Assembly: GCA_905480485.1 (NCBI GenBank)
Contig: CAJQQM010000231.1
Span: 1-39,169 of the forward strand
Length of the DNA: 39,169 nt
Source of the DNA: an uncultured Aureispira sp.
GTDB lineage: Bacteria > Bacteroidota > Bacteroidia > Chitinophagales > Saprospiraceae
Direction of reading: 5' to 3'
Shown: positions 26,618-35,681 of the stretch, piece after piece
How the letters are laid out: each line of letters begins with the position of its first letter
How positions within the stretch are numbered: position 1 is the stretch's first letter
Made by a program: the position numbers and the translations under genes
The notes under the pieces: generated by a model
Told to the model about the DNA's origin: nothing
The model's database searches: none
What the model saw: only the letters and a program-made list of their open reading frames with translations

Positions 26618-26983
26618 ATGATACAACAAGAAAGTAGACTAGGCGTTGCTGATAATTCTGGTGCCAAAGAAGTGCTTTGTATTAAAGTGCTCGGTGGGTC
26701 CAAAAGACGCTATGCATCAATTGGTGACATCATTGTTGTCACGGTAAAAGATGCATCTCCTGGTGGTCTCAAAAAAGGTACTGTTTCAAGAGCAGTTATC
26801 GTTAGAACAAAAAAAGAAATCCGTAGAAAAGACGGTTCTTATATTAGGTTTGATGACAATGCAGTGGTTTTATTAACTGCAAGTGATGAACCACGCGGAA
26901 CGCGTATCTTTGGTCCTGTTGCTCGTGAGCTTCGCGATCGTGATTTTATGAGAATTGTTTCATTAGCACCTGAAGTACTATAG
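26618..26983 (+). CDS. rplN: 50S ribosomal protein L14
   Basis: L14 forms an intersubunit bridge and binds the RsfS silencing factor in other bacteria. The 121-residue length matches the family exactly. [36 protein letters not shown] and the C-terminal [22 protein letters not shown] identify it. It is separated from rplX by two bases, so translation is probably coupled. Confidence 0.98.
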   Translation: MIQQESRLGVADNSGAKEVLCIKVLGGSKRRYASIGDIIVVTVKDASPGGLKKGTVSRAVIVRTKKEIRRKDGSYIRFDDNAVVLLTASDEPRGTRIFGPVARELRDRDFMRIVSLAPEVL

Positions 26984-26985
26984 TA

Positions 26986-27318
26986 ATGGAAAAGTCAAAG
27001 AAAAAAGTAATCAAAAGTCACATAAAAAAGGGAGATACAGTTGTTGTACTTTCCGGAGATAGTAAAGGTGACACTGGTGTGGTAGAGGCTGTTTTAGCAG
27101 CAGATTATCGCGCTATCGTAAAAGGGGTAAACATGGTTAAACGCCACGTAAAGCCTAATGCCGATCAAATGGGAGGTATTGTTGAAAAAGAGGCTCCTAT
27201 ACACATTTCAAATCTCATGCTAGTTGATGCTGACGGCAAAGCTAGTCGCGTCAAAAACGGTAGAGATGACAATGGTAAAAAAGTCCGTATTTCTAAGAAA
27301 ACTCAAGAGGTAATATAG
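26986..27318 (+). CDS. rplX: 50S ribosomal protein L24
   Basis: L24 is an assembly-initiating 50S protein. The KOW motif is seen in [20 protein letters not shown] (16-35), followed by [12 protein letters not shown] and a [14 protein letters not shown] strand. At 110 residues the length is normal. The gene starts two bases after rplN, and rplE starts two bases after it. Confidence 0.97.
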   Translation: MEKSKKKVIKSHIKKGDTVVVLSGDSKGDTGVVEAVLAADYRAIVKGVNMVKRHVKPNADQMGGIVEKEAPIHISNLMLVDADGKASRVKNGRDDNGKKVRISKKTQEVI

Positions 27319-27320
27319 TA

Positions 27321-27872
27321 ATGGAATATCAACCAACTTTAAAGAACAAGTACAGAGAGGAAATAGTTTCTGCATTAATGGAGAAATTTCAGTACAAATC
27401 TGTAATGCAAGTACCGAAGCTGACCAAAATTTGCCTAAGTCAAGGTGTTGGTTTAGCCACTTCTGACAAAAAACTAGTCGATAATGCTGTAGCAGAAATG
27501 ACAGTTATTGCTGGTCAGAAAGCTGTAAAAACAAGAGCTAAGAAGTCAGTATCTAACTTCAAACTAAGAGAAGGTATGCCTATTGGCGCTCGTGTTACTT
27601 TACGTAATAATGAAATGTACGAATTTTTGTCAAAGCTTATTACTGTAGCTCTGCCTCGTGTAAGAGACTTTAGAGGTATCAATGACAAAAGTTTTGACGG
27701 AAGAGGTAATTATACACTTGGTATAACGGAACAAATTATTTTTCCAGAAATTGACCTGGATAAGATACCACGCATCACTGGTATGGATATCACTTTTGTA
27801 ACCAATGCAAACACTGATGAGGAAGCACTAGAATTACTCAAATTATTAGGTCTTCCTTTCAAAAATCAATAA
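27321..27872 (+). CDS. rplE: 50S ribosomal protein L5
   Basis: L5 binds 5S rRNA and contacts the 30S head. The 183-residue protein contains the signature [40 protein letters not shown] and the C-terminal [12 protein letters not shown] with [10 protein letters not shown]. Length and order are canonical. rpsN follows after four bases. Confidence 0.98.
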   Translation: MEYQPTLKNKYREEIVSALMEKFQYKSVMQVPKLTKICLSQGVGLATSDKKLVDNAVAEMTVIAGQKAVKTRAKKSVSNFKLREGMPIGARVTLRNNEMYEFLSKLITVALPRVRDFRGINDKSFDGRGNYTLGITEQIIFPEIDLDKIPRITGMDITFVTNANTDEEALELLKLLGLPFKNQ

Positions 27873-27876
27873 TATA

Positions 27877-28146
27877 ATGGCAAGAAAATCAATTATAGCA
27901 AGAGAAATTAAGCGCCAAAAAATGGTTGCTAAATATGCTAAGCTTCGTGCAGAACTAAAAGCTAACGGTGATTATGATGCTTTGGATAAGCTTCCCAAAA
28001 ATTCTTCTCGTGTACGTTTACACAATCGTTGTCAGTTGACTGGTCGTCCAAAAGGATACATGCGTCAGTTTGGTGTTTCTCGTGTTACTTTTAGAGAAAT
28101 GGCTTTAAAAGGCCTCATTCCAGGTGTTACAAAAGCAAGTTGGTAA
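27877..28146 (+). CDS. rpsN: 30S ribosomal protein S14 (zinc-free form)
   Basis: S14 completes the 30S head. The 89-residue protein is the long C-minus type: it has only one Cys, in [19 protein letters not shown], instead of the four-Cys zinc site of short S14 proteins. [17 protein letters not shown] opens it. A 114-base spacer with a hairpin and a -7-like box follows before rpsH. Confidence 0.97.
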   Translation: MARKSIIAREIKRQKMVAKYAKLRAELKANGDYDALDKLPKNSSRVRLHNRCQLTGRPKGYMRQFGVSRVTFREMALKGLIPGVTKASW

Positions 28147-28168
28147 AGATCATTTGTTTTCAATCTGG

Positions 28169-28207
28169 ATCGTTATCATTATAACGATATTAAAAAATTT
28201 ATTTTTG
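28169..28207 (+). promoter_or_regulatory. Hairpin and -7-like box in the rpsN-rpsH spacer
   Basis: ATCGTTAT (28169-28176), loop CATT and ATAACGAT (28181-28188) form a perfect eight-base hairpin. TATTTTTG at 28200-28207 matches the -7 box TAnnTTTG, without a recognisable -33 element. The 114-base spacer is long for this run, so an internal promoter or regulatory structure before rpsH is plausible. Confidence 0.4.
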
Positions 28208-28260
28208 AATCAGCAATTACATCCATCTCACGGATAATTATTGCGATAAAAAAGGAAAGT

Positions 28261-28665
28261 ATGGCAGTTACTGATCCTATTGCAGATTACCTAACACGTA
28301 TCCGCAATGCGCAGATGGCCGGTCACAGAATGGTTACCATTCCGGCGTCTAATATGAAAAAAAGCATCACAGAAATCTTGTATGTACAAGGTTATATTTT
28401 GAAATACAAATTTGAGGATACTCCTAACAAACAGGGTCAAATTCTCATCGCTTTAAAATATGATCAAACTACTAAAAAACCGATCATTCAGAAACTAAAA
28501 AGAGTATCTAGACCAGGTCTTAGACACTATGTTAAGTCTTCTGATATGCCAAGCGTTATCAATGGCTTAGGTACAGCGGTTGTTTCTACTTCAAAAGGAG
28601 TATTGACAGACAAAACTGCAAGAAAAGAAAATGTCGGTGGTGAAGTTCTATTTTACATCTACTAA
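28261..28665 (+). CDS. rpsH: 30S ribosomal protein S8
   Basis: S8 binds the central domain of 16S rRNA and, in E. coli, represses the spc operon. The 134-residue length is canonical. DPIADYLTRIRNAQMAGH opens it; the C-terminal signature GTAVVSTSKGVLTDKTARKENVGGEVL is present. The start ATG is preceded by an AAGGAA-like site. rplF follows after 50 bases. Confidence 0.98.
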   Translation: MAVTDPIADYLTRIRNAQMAGHRMVTIPASNMKKSITEILYVQGYILKYKFEDTPNKQGQILIALKYDQTTKKPIIQKLKRVSRPGLRHYVKSSDMPSVINGLGTAVVSTSKGVLTDKTARKENVGGEVLFYIY

Positions 28666-28715
28666 TTAGTTGTATTAGAACAAACTTTAATCATAATTTA
28701 ATAAATCTATCAAAG

Positions 28716-29270
28716 ATGTCAAGAATAGGAAAATCTCCGATTGCACTTCCTGCCGGAGTTGAATTAAAGGTTGACAAGAACATTGTTTCTGTTAAAGGCC
28801 CTAAAGGCGTGCTATATCAAGTAATCGCTTCAGATGGAATAACAGTCGTTGTTGAAGATAATAATGTCCTTGTTACAAGAAATACTGAACAAAAACGTCA
28901 CAAATCTATGCATGGTTTGTATCGTCAATTAATCAATAACATGGTTATTGGTGTTACAGAAGGCTATACTGCTGAGTTAGAGTTGCACGGTATTGGTTAT
29001 AGAGCAAGCAATAGAGGTCAGTTGTTAGAAATGGCCCTTGGTTATTCTCACCCTGTAATGTTCTTTTTGCCTGATGAGGTAAAAGTAGAGACTATCTCCG
29101 AAAAAGGTAAGCCACCTGTTGTTAAGCTAACGAGTAATGACAAGCAAATGATTGGTCAAATAGCTGCAAAGATCAAATCTTTCCGCAAGCCTGAGCCTTA
29201 CAAAGGAAAAGGTATTCGCTTCAAAGGTGAAGAGATTAGAAGAAAAGCAGGTAAGACTGCAGCTAAATAA
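28716..29270 (+). CDS. rplF: 50S ribosomal protein L6
   Basis: L6 lies near the factor-binding centre. The 184-residue protein has two homologous L6 domains (about 1-82 and 83-170) with [14 protein letters not shown] at the start and the C-terminal signature [23 protein letters not shown]. Size and motifs are canonical. rplR follows after 34 bases. Confidence 0.98.
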   Translation: MSRIGKSPIALPAGVELKVDKNIVSVKGPKGVLYQVIASDGITVVVEDNNVLVTRNTEQKRHKSMHGLYRQLINNMVIGVTEGYTAELELHGIGYRASNRGQLLEMALGYSHPVMFFLPDEVKVETISEKGKPPVVKLTSNDKQMIGQIAAKIKSFRKPEPYKGKGIRFKGEEIRRKAGKTAAK

Positions 29271-29304
29271 TTTCGTAAATAATCTTAAAAAGATATATAG
29301 AATC

Positions 29305-29673
29305 ATGAGTTCTAAAACATTAAATCGTCGCAAAAAGGTTCATAAAAGAATCAGAAAGACGCTCTCAGGGACAGCAGAAAGACCTAGACTATCTGTTTTC
29401 AGAAGCAACAAAAGCATTTATGCTCAACTAATAGATGATGCCTCTGCTACTACATTAGCTGCTGCTTCTTCCAAAGAAGTAGAACAAGGGTCTAAATTAG
29501 ATCAAGCAAAAGCTGTCGGTAAGCTGATTGCTGATAAAGCAATGAAAAATGGTATTACTACCGTTGTTTTTGATAGAAGTGGATATATTTATCATGGAAG
29601 AATCAAGGCGTTAGCTGACGGAGCTCGTGGTGAACGTAAAGAAGATGGAACCAACGAATTGTTACAATTCTAA
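29305..29673 (+). CDS. rplR: 50S ribosomal protein L18
   Basis: L18 binds 5S rRNA with L5 and L25. The start at ATG 29305 gives 122 residues, opening [20 protein letters not shown]; an upstream in-frame ATG at 29227 lies inside rplF and is not used. [20 protein letters not shown] and the C-terminal [20 protein letters not shown] match the family. Confidence 0.97.
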   Translation: MSSKTLNRRKKVHKRIRKTLSGTAERPRLSVFRSNKSIYAQLIDDASATTLAAASSKEVEQGSKLDQAKAVGKLIADKAMKNGITTVVFDRSGYIYHGRIKALADGARGERKEDGTNELLQF

Positions 29674-29684
29674 ATCTTGTAAAA

Positions 29685-30203
29685 ATGGCAAAGAAAAAAA
29701 ATAACAGAGTTAAGTCCTCTGAATCAGAATTGAAAGATAAATTAGTCTCTTTAAATAGAGTTGCTAAAGTAACCAAAGGTGGTCGTACGTTTAGTTTTGC
29801 TGCACTTGTTGTAGTAGGCGACGGTAATGGAACTGTTGGTTATGGACTAGGAAAAGCGCGTGAAGTTGCTGCTGCTATTACCAAAGCTACTGAAGATGCT
29901 AAGAAGAGTTTGATTAAAGTTCCTATTTATAAAGGTACTATCCCTCACACACAAAACGGTAAGTTTGGTGCTGGTAAAGTGTTAATTATTCCTGCTGCTG
30001 ATGGTACAGGGGTTATTGCAGGGGGAACTATGAGAGCTGTATTAGAGATGGCTGGTGTACAGAATGTATTGGCCAAGTCTATTGGAAGTTCTAATCCACA
30101 TAACGTTTTGAAAGCAACTGTAGATGCGCTTAGTAAATTGCGTTCACCTATTGATGTTGCCAAAGCTAGAGGTATCTCTTTAGAGAAAGTTTTTAATGGC
30201 TAA
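29685..30203 (+). CDS. rpsE: 30S ribosomal protein S5
   Basis: S5 contributes to decoding accuracy and mRNA entry. The 172-residue length is canonical. The N-terminal signature [20 protein letters not shown] (21-40), then [14 protein letters not shown] and the RNP-like [18 protein letters not shown], identify it. rpmD starts 16 bases after its stop, or overlaps its last codons if an upstream ATG is used. Confidence 0.98.
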   Translation: MAKKKNNRVKSSESELKDKLVSLNRVAKVTKGGRTFSFAALVVVGDGNGTVGYGLGKAREVAAAITKATEDAKKSLIKVPIYKGTIPHTQNGKFGAGKVLIIPAADGTGVIAGGTMRAVLEMAGVQNVLAKSIGSSNPHNVLKATVDALSKLRSPIDVAKARGISLEKVFNG

Positions 30204-30219
30204 ATTAAATATTAATAAA

Positions 30220-30399
30220 ATGGCTAAGGTAAAAGTTACCCAAGTAAAAAGTACGATCGACCGTCCTAAATCTCAGAAAGCTACAATGAAAGCATTGGGT
30301 TTAAGAAAGATGAATCAGACGGTTGAGCATGAGGGTACTCCTCAAATATTAGGTATGATTAACAAAATTAAGCATTTGGTCGTTGTAGAAAACGCATAG
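30220..30399 (+). CDS. rpmD: 50S ribosomal protein L30
   Basis: L30 is a small 50S protein. The ATG at 30220 gives 59 residues, the usual length: [20 protein letters not shown], then [20 protein letters not shown], then [14 protein letters not shown]. Another ATG eight codons upstream (30196) overlaps the rpsE stop and would add only MAKLNINK. I prefer 30220. Confidence 0.95.
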   Translation: MAKVKVTQVKSTIDRPKSQKATMKALGLRKMNQTVEHEGTPQILGMINKIKHLVVVENA

Positions 30400-30431
30400 T
30401 TTTTGCACTAAATGTCTATTTATCATTATAA

Positions 30432-30452
30432 TTATTGATGTTGAATCAATAA
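30432..30452 (+). promoter_or_regulatory. Hairpin in the rpmD-rplO spacer
   Basis: TTATTGAT (30432-30439), loop GTTGA and ATCAATAA (30445-30452) form a perfect eight-base stem, 15 bases before the rplO start. The arms are AT-rich and no T-run follows, so a terminator is unlikely. It could affect rplO translation. Confidence 0.35.
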
Positions 30453-30467
30453 AATAATTTTAATAAA

Positions 30468-31154
30468 ATGAAACTTAACAATTTAAAACCTGCATCAGGT
30501 TCGGTAAAAAATAAAAAACGTATTGCTCGTGGTGTAGGTTCCGGAAGAGGTCGTACAGCAACTCGTGGTCACAAAGGGGCTAAGTCACGTTCAGGATACT
30601 CTAACAAAAGAGAATTTCAAGGAGGTCAGATGCCTTTACAGAAATTAGTTCCTAAGCGTGGTTTCAAAAACACACATCGCAGGTATCAGTCGTCAAGACC
30701 TTCTGAATACAAAGCGCTTAATCTTTCTCAATTAGAACACTACGCTGCTAAGCATAATTTAACAGAGGTTAATCCAGCGATGTTAGCGGACCTAGGTGTT
30801 GTTTCGGCTTCAAAAGCTTTTAAAGTTCTTGGAAACGGTACTTTAACAAAAGCACTTGAGGTTACAGCAGTTCGTTTTTCTGAGGCCGCAAAAGCTGCAA
30901 TTGTAGCTGCAGGTGGTAAAGCTTTTGTAGAAATCAAACTAAGTGCCGTACAAGGTGTTGCACATACTGAAAAAGTTGATCATGTTAATCATGCTTTGTT
31001 AGTTAAGCACTTGTCGAATGTTTCAGAAAATGACATGGTACATGTTGTTGCTGAAGGGCAAATTTCTACAAAATTAACAATCGAAGCGCACAAAATTTCT
31101 GATGAGGCTAAATCTCAGATTGAAACATTGGGTGGTTCAGTTGTAACGCTTTAA
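30468..31154 (+). CDS. rplO: 50S ribosomal protein L15 with duplicated C-terminal domain
   Basis: L15 is a late-assembly 50S protein. The N-terminus is canonical (MKLNNLKPASGSVKNKKRIA, GRGRTATRGHKGAKSRSG, GGQMPLQKLVPKRGFKN). A standard C-terminal domain follows (101-156; KVLGNGTLTKALEVTA, AAKAAIVAAGG). Ordinary L15 proteins (about 145-150 residues) end here. This one continues to 228 with a second, diverged copy (173-228; EGQISTKLTIEAHKIS, EAKSQIETLGG). Aligned positions include G-T/Q-L/I, K-x-L, A-x-x-x-S, A-K and GG. The frame is intact and secY follows 59 bases later. It is an unusual architecture; the family identity is certain. Confidence 0.97.
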   Translation: MKLNNLKPASGSVKNKKRIARGVGSGRGRTATRGHKGAKSRSGYSNKREFQGGQMPLQKLVPKRGFKNTHRRYQSSRPSEYKALNLSQLEHYAAKHNLTEVNPAMLADLGVVSASKAFKVLGNGTLTKALEVTAVRFSEAAKAAIVAAGGKAFVEIKLSAVQGVAHTEKVDHVNHALLVKHLSNVSENDMVHVVAEGQISTKLTIEAHKISDEAKSQIETLGGSVVTL

Positions 31155-31213
31155 GAAAAAAAGTTATTAGCCGCATCAATGATAGGCTTTTCATCTAATA
31201 ATATTTCACAATA

Positions 31214-32548
31214 ATGAATGGTTTAATAAATAAGTTACAAGCTATTTGGAAAATTGAAGACTTGAGAAATCGTTTGCTCATTACGCTTGGATTTCTTGCA
31301 GTTTATCGTTTTGGTAGCTTCGTTATTTTGCCAGGAATTGATTCTAATGCATTGAATGCTGCGATCGGTTCTACAGGTGGTATGATGGGTATGTTAGACA
31401 TGTTTACAGGTGGTTCTTTTTTCAAAGCTGCTGTGTTTGCCCTAGGTATCATGCCTTACATATCTGCATCCATTATTGTTCAATTACTCGGTTTCGCCGT
31501 CCCATATTTCCAGAAATTACAAAAAGACGGTGAAAACGGGCAGCGTAAAATAAATCAAATTACCCGTGTAATTACCATTGCAATTACCATCGTTCAAGGT
31601 TCAGCATACCTAACTTATTTGAATTCTCAACAAGGTGTTATTCTTCCTGAAATTCCTCCGACTGTATTTTGGTTGTCCAATATAATCATCCTTACTGCAG
31701 GTACTATCTTTTGTATGTGGTTGGGTGAACGTATAACCGACAAAGGAGTTGGTAATGGTATTTCTTTATTAATTACGGCAGGTATTATTGCAGCATTACC
31801 AGGTGCTTTTGTTCAAGAGTTCTACCTTAAATTAGATAATCTTATCATTTTTGTCTTGGAGATGGCGCTATTTGTTGGAGTTGTAATGGCAAGTGTAGCC
31901 TTGGTTCAAGCAGTAAGAAAGATTAAAATACAGTTTGCAAAGCATATGATTGGAAAATCGAATTTGAGCGGATTGGGTAATGATAGAGACTATTTACCGA
32001 TCAAGTTGAATGCAGCTGGTGTAATGCCGATTATCTTTGCACAGGCCCTAATGTTCGTTCCTGGTGCAGTAGCTACCGGTTTAGGAAGCGACAGTGGTTT
32101 TTGGGCGCAGATGGCAGATTTTACCTCTATCCCTTATAATATTGTATTCTTTATTCTAGTGGTTGTCTTCACTTATGTATATACTGCATTAATCGTGAAT
32201 CCACAACAATATGCTGATCACCTTAAAAGACAGAATGCTTTTATACCAGGTGTCAAACAAGGTAACGATACAGCAGAGTATATTGATGATGTAACTACAT
32301 TAGTAACTTTACCAGGTTCTATAGCTTTAGGCTTTATTTCAATTATACCGGGTATAGCTGCAGCAACCATAACATCTAATACAGCTTTTGCTATTTTTTA
32401 TGGAGGTACATCACTTCTGATTTTAGTTGCTGTAGTATTAGATACAATACAGCAAATTGACAGTCACATGTCGATGCATGGTTACGATGTTCGTAACATC
32501 AAAAAACGTTCAAGAACCTCAACAACAGAGACAGACTCTGTGGTATAG
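31214..32548 (+). CDS. secY: Preprotein translocase subunit SecY
   Basis: SecY is the protein-conducting channel of the Sec translocase. The 444-residue protein has ten membrane helices by inspection, opening with the cytoplasmic LQAIWKIEDLRNRLLITL. The signature GIMPYISASIIVQLLGFAVP (about 78-97) and the second motif around WLGERITDKGVGNGISLLI are present. The long cytoplasmic loop with NPQQYADHLKRQNAFIPGVK is typical. No methionine aminopeptidase gene follows, unlike in many bacteria; infA is next. Confidence 0.97.
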   Translation: MNGLINKLQAIWKIEDLRNRLLITLGFLAVYRFGSFVILPGIDSNALNAAIGSTGGMMGMLDMFTGGSFFKAAVFALGIMPYISASIIVQLLGFAVPYFQKLQKDGENGQRKINQITRVITIAITIVQGSAYLTYLNSQQGVILPEIPPTVFWLSNIIILTAGTIFCMWLGERITDKGVGNGISLLITAGIIAALPGAFVQEFYLKLDNLIIFVLEMALFVGVVMASVALVQAVRKIKIQFAKHMIGKSNLSGLGNDRDYLPIKLNAAGVMPIIFAQALMFVPGAVATGLGSDSGFWAQMADFTSIPYNIVFFILVVVFTYVYTALIVNPQQYADHLKRQNAFIPGVKQGNDTAEYIDDVTTLVTLPGSIALGFISIIPGIAAATITSNTAFAIFYGGTSLLILVAVVLDTIQQIDSHMSMHGYDVRNIKKRSRTSTTETDSVV

Positions 32549-32639
32549 TGTTGAATTACAATTATAAATAACGAATTTTATTAATAAATTAGGTTAATTA
32601 AATAAATATTCTGATATTTGCAGTCCGAAAAGTAAATCT

Positions 32640-32858
32640 ATGGCAAAGCAAGAACTTATCAAACAAGACGGAACAATTACTGAAGCATTGTCAAATGCAA
32701 TGTTTAGAGTTCAACTAGAAAACGAGCATATTATTGTTGCTACAATTTCTGGTAAAATGAGAATGAACTACATTAGAATTCTTCCAGGGGATAAGGTCGC
32801 TGTTGAAATGTCGCCTTATGATTTGACTAGGGGCCGTATCATTTATCGATATAAATAA
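32640..32858 (+). CDS. infA: Translation initiation factor IF-1
   Basis: IF-1 is an OB-fold factor that occupies the 30S A site during initiation. The 72-residue length is canonical. [38 protein letters not shown] and [15 protein letters not shown] are the family pattern. A 91-base AT-rich spacer precedes it, with GATATTTG (one mismatch from the -7 box) that could mark an internal promoter. Confidence 0.98.
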   Translation: MAKQELIKQDGTITEALSNAMFRVQLENEHIIVATISGKMRMNYIRILPGDKVAVEMSPYDLTRGRIIYRYK

Positions 32859-32879
32859 TTAATTTTAATACAAAGTATC

Positions 32880-32996
32880 ATGAAAGTAAGACCATCGGTT
32901 AAAAAACGCTCAAACGATTGTAAAATCGTTCGCCGAAAAGGAAAATTGTACATTATAAATAAAAAAAATCCTAAGTTCAAGCAACGTCAGGGATAA
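32880..32996 (+). CDS. rpmJ: 50S ribosomal protein L36 (zinc-free form)
   Basis: A 38-residue frame starts at ATG 32880: [20 protein letters not shown], then [18 protein letters not shown]. It is the usual L36 length and order (infA-rpmJ-rpsM). Only one of the zinc-ligand cysteines is present (Cys14) and the ligand His is replaced by Phe in PKFKQ, so this is the C-minus, zinc-free form common in Bacteroidota. L36 completes the 50S subunit near the L16 region. Confidence 0.96.
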   Translation: MKVRPSVKKRSNDCKIVRRKGKLYIINKKNPKFKQRQG

Positions 32997-33026
32997 TTAA
33001 TACAAGTTTAAATTTTAATTTTAGAT

Positions 33027-33404
33027 ATGGCTCGTATTGCAGGGGTGGATTTACCCAAGAACAAAAGAGGTGTAATTGGACTAACATATATCTTCGGAAT
33101 AGGTTCTACATCAGCTAAGAATATTCTTTCCGAAGCAAATATTGATCACGACATTAAGGTTAGAGAATGGACCGACGATAACATAAAAAGTATCCGACAC
33201 ATTCTAGGTGACACTTATGTTATAGAAGGTCAATTACGTACAGAAATACAATTAAACATCAAAAGATTGATGGATATTGCTTGCTACAGAGGTTTGCGAC
33301 ACAGAAGAGGATTACCCCTTCGTGGACAAAGAACTCAGACGAACGCTCGTACTCGTAAAGGGAAGCGTAAGACTGTTGCGAACAAAAAGAAAGCAGGTAA
33401 ATAA
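33027..33404 (+). CDS. rpsM: 30S ribosomal protein S13
   Basis: S13 lies in the 30S head and bridges to L5. The 125-residue length is canonical. [20 protein letters not shown] and the C-terminal signature [20 protein letters not shown] with [16 protein letters not shown] match the family. First of the alpha-type group with rpsK, rpsD, rpoA and rplQ. Confidence 0.98.
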   Translation: MARIAGVDLPKNKRGVIGLTYIFGIGSTSAKNILSEANIDHDIKVREWTDDNIKSIRHILGDTYVIEGQLRTEIQLNIKRLMDIACYRGLRHRRGLPLRGQRTQTNARTRKGKRKTVANKKKAGK

Positions 33405-33438
33405 TAAATAAAATCTATTTATTCAGACTATAGAAGTT

Positions 33439-33825
33439 ATGGCAAAGTCGAAAAAAGTAAAAAAGAAGAATGTAAAGGTCGAGTCTCTTGGACAGGCACA
33501 CATTCGCGCATCATTCAACAATATCATTATTACACTGACTAACAATGCAGGTCAGACCATTTCTTGGGCTTCAGCTGGTAAAGCTGGGTTTAGAGGTTCT
33601 AAAAAGAATACTCCCTATGCTGCTCAGATCGCTGCTACCGATGCAGCGAAAGAAGCATATGATTGTGGTCTAAGAAGTGTAACAGTGTATGTTAAAGGGC
33701 CTGGTGCAGGACGTGAAGCAGCAATTCGTGCAATTGATGCCGCGGGTATCAAAGTATTAACAATACTTGATGTAACACCGATGCCCCACAACGGATGTCG
33801 CCCACCTAAAAAACGTAGAGTATAA
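33439..33825 (+). CDS. rpsK: 30S ribosomal protein S11
   Basis: S11 forms part of the platform near the mRNA exit. The 128-residue length is canonical. [39 protein letters not shown] and the C-terminal [19 protein letters not shown] are the family pattern. A stem-loop spans the spacer to rpsD and begins three bases after its stop. Confidence 0.98.
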   Translation: MAKSKKVKKKNVKVESLGQAHIRASFNNIIITLTNNAGQTISWASAGKAGFRGSKKNTPYAAQIAATDAAKEAYDCGLRSVTVYVKGPGAGREAAIRAIDAAGIKVLTILDVTPMPHNGCRPPKKRRV

Positions 33826-33827
33826 TC

Positions 33828-33859
33828 AATTGATATTTTACGTGCTGTAAAATTCAATT
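33828..33859 (+). promoter_or_regulatory. Stem-loop in the rpsK-rpsD spacer
   Basis: AATTGA (33828-33833), one bulged T, then ATTTTAC (33835-33841), loop GTGCT, then GTAAAAT (33847-33853) and TCAATT (33854-33859) give a 13-base-pair stem with one bulge. It fills the 51-base spacer directly after the rpsK stop and before rpsD. S4 autoregulates the alpha operon in E. coli, so a control role here is a reasonable hypothesis. Confidence 0.5.
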
Positions 33860-33876
33860 TTAAATGTTAATAACAA

Positions 33877-34491
33877 ATGGCAAGGTATACAGGACCAAAA
33901 ACCAAGAAAGCTAGATCATTAGGAGAAGCAATCTTTGGATATGATAAAGTTTTTGAAAAGAAAAAGTACGGACCCGGACAACATGGGCCTTCAAAACGTC
34001 GTAAGCAAAAATCTGACTATGCAATTCAGCTAATGGAAAAGCAGAAAGCTAAGTACACTTATGGTGTATTAGAGCGTCAGTTTCGCAAGATGTTCCAAAA
34101 AGCTAGTAGACAATCAGGTGTGACTGGTGAAAATCTATTCCAACTTTTAGAGGCTAGATTAGACAACACCGTTTATCGTTTAGGTATTGCGCCTACAAGA
34201 AGTGCTGCTAGGCAATTGGTTTCTCACAAGCATATCGCTGTTAATGGTATCGTTACCAATATACCATCTTGTACTCTCAAAGCAGGGGATGTTGTAACCG
34301 TAAGAGGTAAGTCTCAGGGTATGAACGTAATCCTAGAATCGATAGGTTCTAATGCTCAAGATGTGAAAAAATTCCCATGGTTGGAATGGAACGAATCTAA
34401 AATGGAAGGAACTTACATACAGAACCCTACTAGAGATCAAATTCCAGAAAGAATCAACGAACAGTTGATTGTTGAGCTTTATTCGAAATAA
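33877..34491 (+). CDS. rpsD: 30S ribosomal protein S4
   Basis: S4 starts 16S rRNA assembly and helps the decoding state. The 204-residue length is canonical. The N-terminus [20 protein letters not shown] with [18 protein letters not shown] is the zinc-free form, and the S4 RNA-binding motif [20 protein letters not shown] is present. A stem-loop lies before it and a perfect nine-base hairpin after it, before rpoA. Confidence 0.98.
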   Translation: MARYTGPKTKKARSLGEAIFGYDKVFEKKKYGPGQHGPSKRRKQKSDYAIQLMEKQKAKYTYGVLERQFRKMFQKASRQSGVTGENLFQLLEARLDNTVYRLGIAPTRSAARQLVSHKHIAVNGIVTNIPSCTLKAGDVVTVRGKSQGMNVILESIGSNAQDVKKFPWLEWNESKMEGTYIQNPTRDQIPERINEQLIVELYSK

Positions 34492-34523
34492 TTTATTTCA
34501 TAATACATGAAATGAATGATATT

Positions 34524-34547
34524 TAGGACTTCCTAAGAGAAGTCCTA
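34524..34547 (+). promoter_or_regulatory. Perfect nine-base hairpin between rpsD and rpoA
   Basis: TAGGACTTC (34524-34532), loop CTAAGA and GAAGTCCTA (34539-34547) pair perfectly. No T-run follows, so a classical intrinsic terminator is unlikely. The spacer is 115 bases, longer than its neighbours. A processing site or leader element that sets rpoA levels relative to rpsD is possible. Confidence 0.5.
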
Positions 34548-34606
34548 TATATCGTTAAGGCTGTAGATATTTAATTAGAACTTATCAACCTTTAGATACT
34601 AATCTT

Positions 34607-35608
34607 ATGAGTTTATTAAACTTTCAGAAACCAGACAAAATTCTACTTAAAAAAGCAGATGATTTTGATGGTAAATTTGAATTTAAACCGCTTGAGCCTG
34701 GCTTTGGTCAGACTATGGGTAATTCTTTACGCAGAGTTCTGTTGTCTTCTTTAGAAGGACATGCAATTACTGCCGTTAGAATTCGTGGCGTCGACCACGA
34801 GTTTTCTTCAATAGAAGGCGTTGTTGAAGATGTTGTCGATGTCATCCTTAATCTTAAGCAGGTATGTTTAAAATACTTACTTGATGATGATGATGTAGAG
34901 GAAGACGAAAAAATTTACGTCACTGTTTCTGGCAAAGAAGTTTTTACAGCTGGGGATATTGGAGAAGCAACAAATGTTTTTGATATCACTAATCCTGATT
35001 TAGTTATCTGTAACCTAGAACCTTCTGTTACTTTAGAAGTAGAGTTGAATGTTTCTAAGGGTAGAGGGTACGTTTCGGCTGAAGAAAATCTACCGAAAGA
35101 TGCACCTATTGGTTTTATTCCAATTGATGCCATCTACACGCCCATCAAAAATGTACGTTACGCGGTGTCACCAAGCCGTGTAGGTCAGCATACGGATTAC
35201 GAAAAGTTAGTTGTCGATATTAAGACAGATGGAACAATTCATCCTGAATATGCCATCAAGGAAGCTTCTAAAATATTGATTCAGCATTTGATGTTAATCT
35301 CTGATGAAAATATCACCTTCGATGATGATTCTAGAAAAGAAGATAACATCGTAGATGAACATATTTTGCACATGAGAAAACTACTCAAAACTTCATTAGA
35401 GGATTTGGATTTGTCAGTACGTGCTTACAACTGCCTAAAAGCAGCTAAGATTAATTCTCTATCTGACTTAGTTCATTACGAAACACACGAGTTACTTAAA
35501 TTCCGTAACTTTGGTAAAAAATCTTTAGTTGAGATTGAGGAGTTACTTGTTATGAAGAATCTATCCTTTGGTATGGATTTATCAAAATACAAATTAGACG
35601 AAGAATAA
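34607..35608 (+). CDS. rpoA: DNA-directed RNA polymerase subunit alpha
   Basis: Alpha nucleates RNA polymerase assembly and contacts upstream DNA and activators. The 333-residue protein has the N-terminal assembly domain (about 1-235; [20 protein letters not shown] and the conserved [14 protein letters not shown]), a linker, and an alpha-CTD (about 258-320) with [20 protein letters not shown] and [13 protein letters not shown]. Size is normal. It lies between rpsD and rplQ as usual. Confidence 0.98.
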   Translation: MSLLNFQKPDKILLKKADDFDGKFEFKPLEPGFGQTMGNSLRRVLLSSLEGHAITAVRIRGVDHEFSSIEGVVEDVVDVILNLKQVCLKYLLDDDDVEEDEKIYVTVSGKEVFTAGDIGEATNVFDITNPDLVICNLEPSVTLEVELNVSKGRGYVSAEENLPKDAPIGFIPIDAIYTPIKNVRYAVSPSRVGQHTDYEKLVVDIKTDGTIHPEYAIKEASKILIQHLMLISDENITFDDDSRKEDNIVDEHILHMRKLLKTSLEDLDLSVRAYNCLKAAKINSLSDLVHYETHELLKFRNFGKKSLVEIEELLVMKNLSFGMDLSKYKLDEE

Positions 35609-35681
35609 TAATTTTTTTTATAGACTGCAGTTACGGAAACATATTTAGGAGTACGTGCTGCGATGATAATTCATTTTTAAC

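Noticed and set aside
29227-29304. N-terminal extension of L18
   Set aside because: These codons lie in rplF and the spacer; L18 of normal length starts at ATG 29305.
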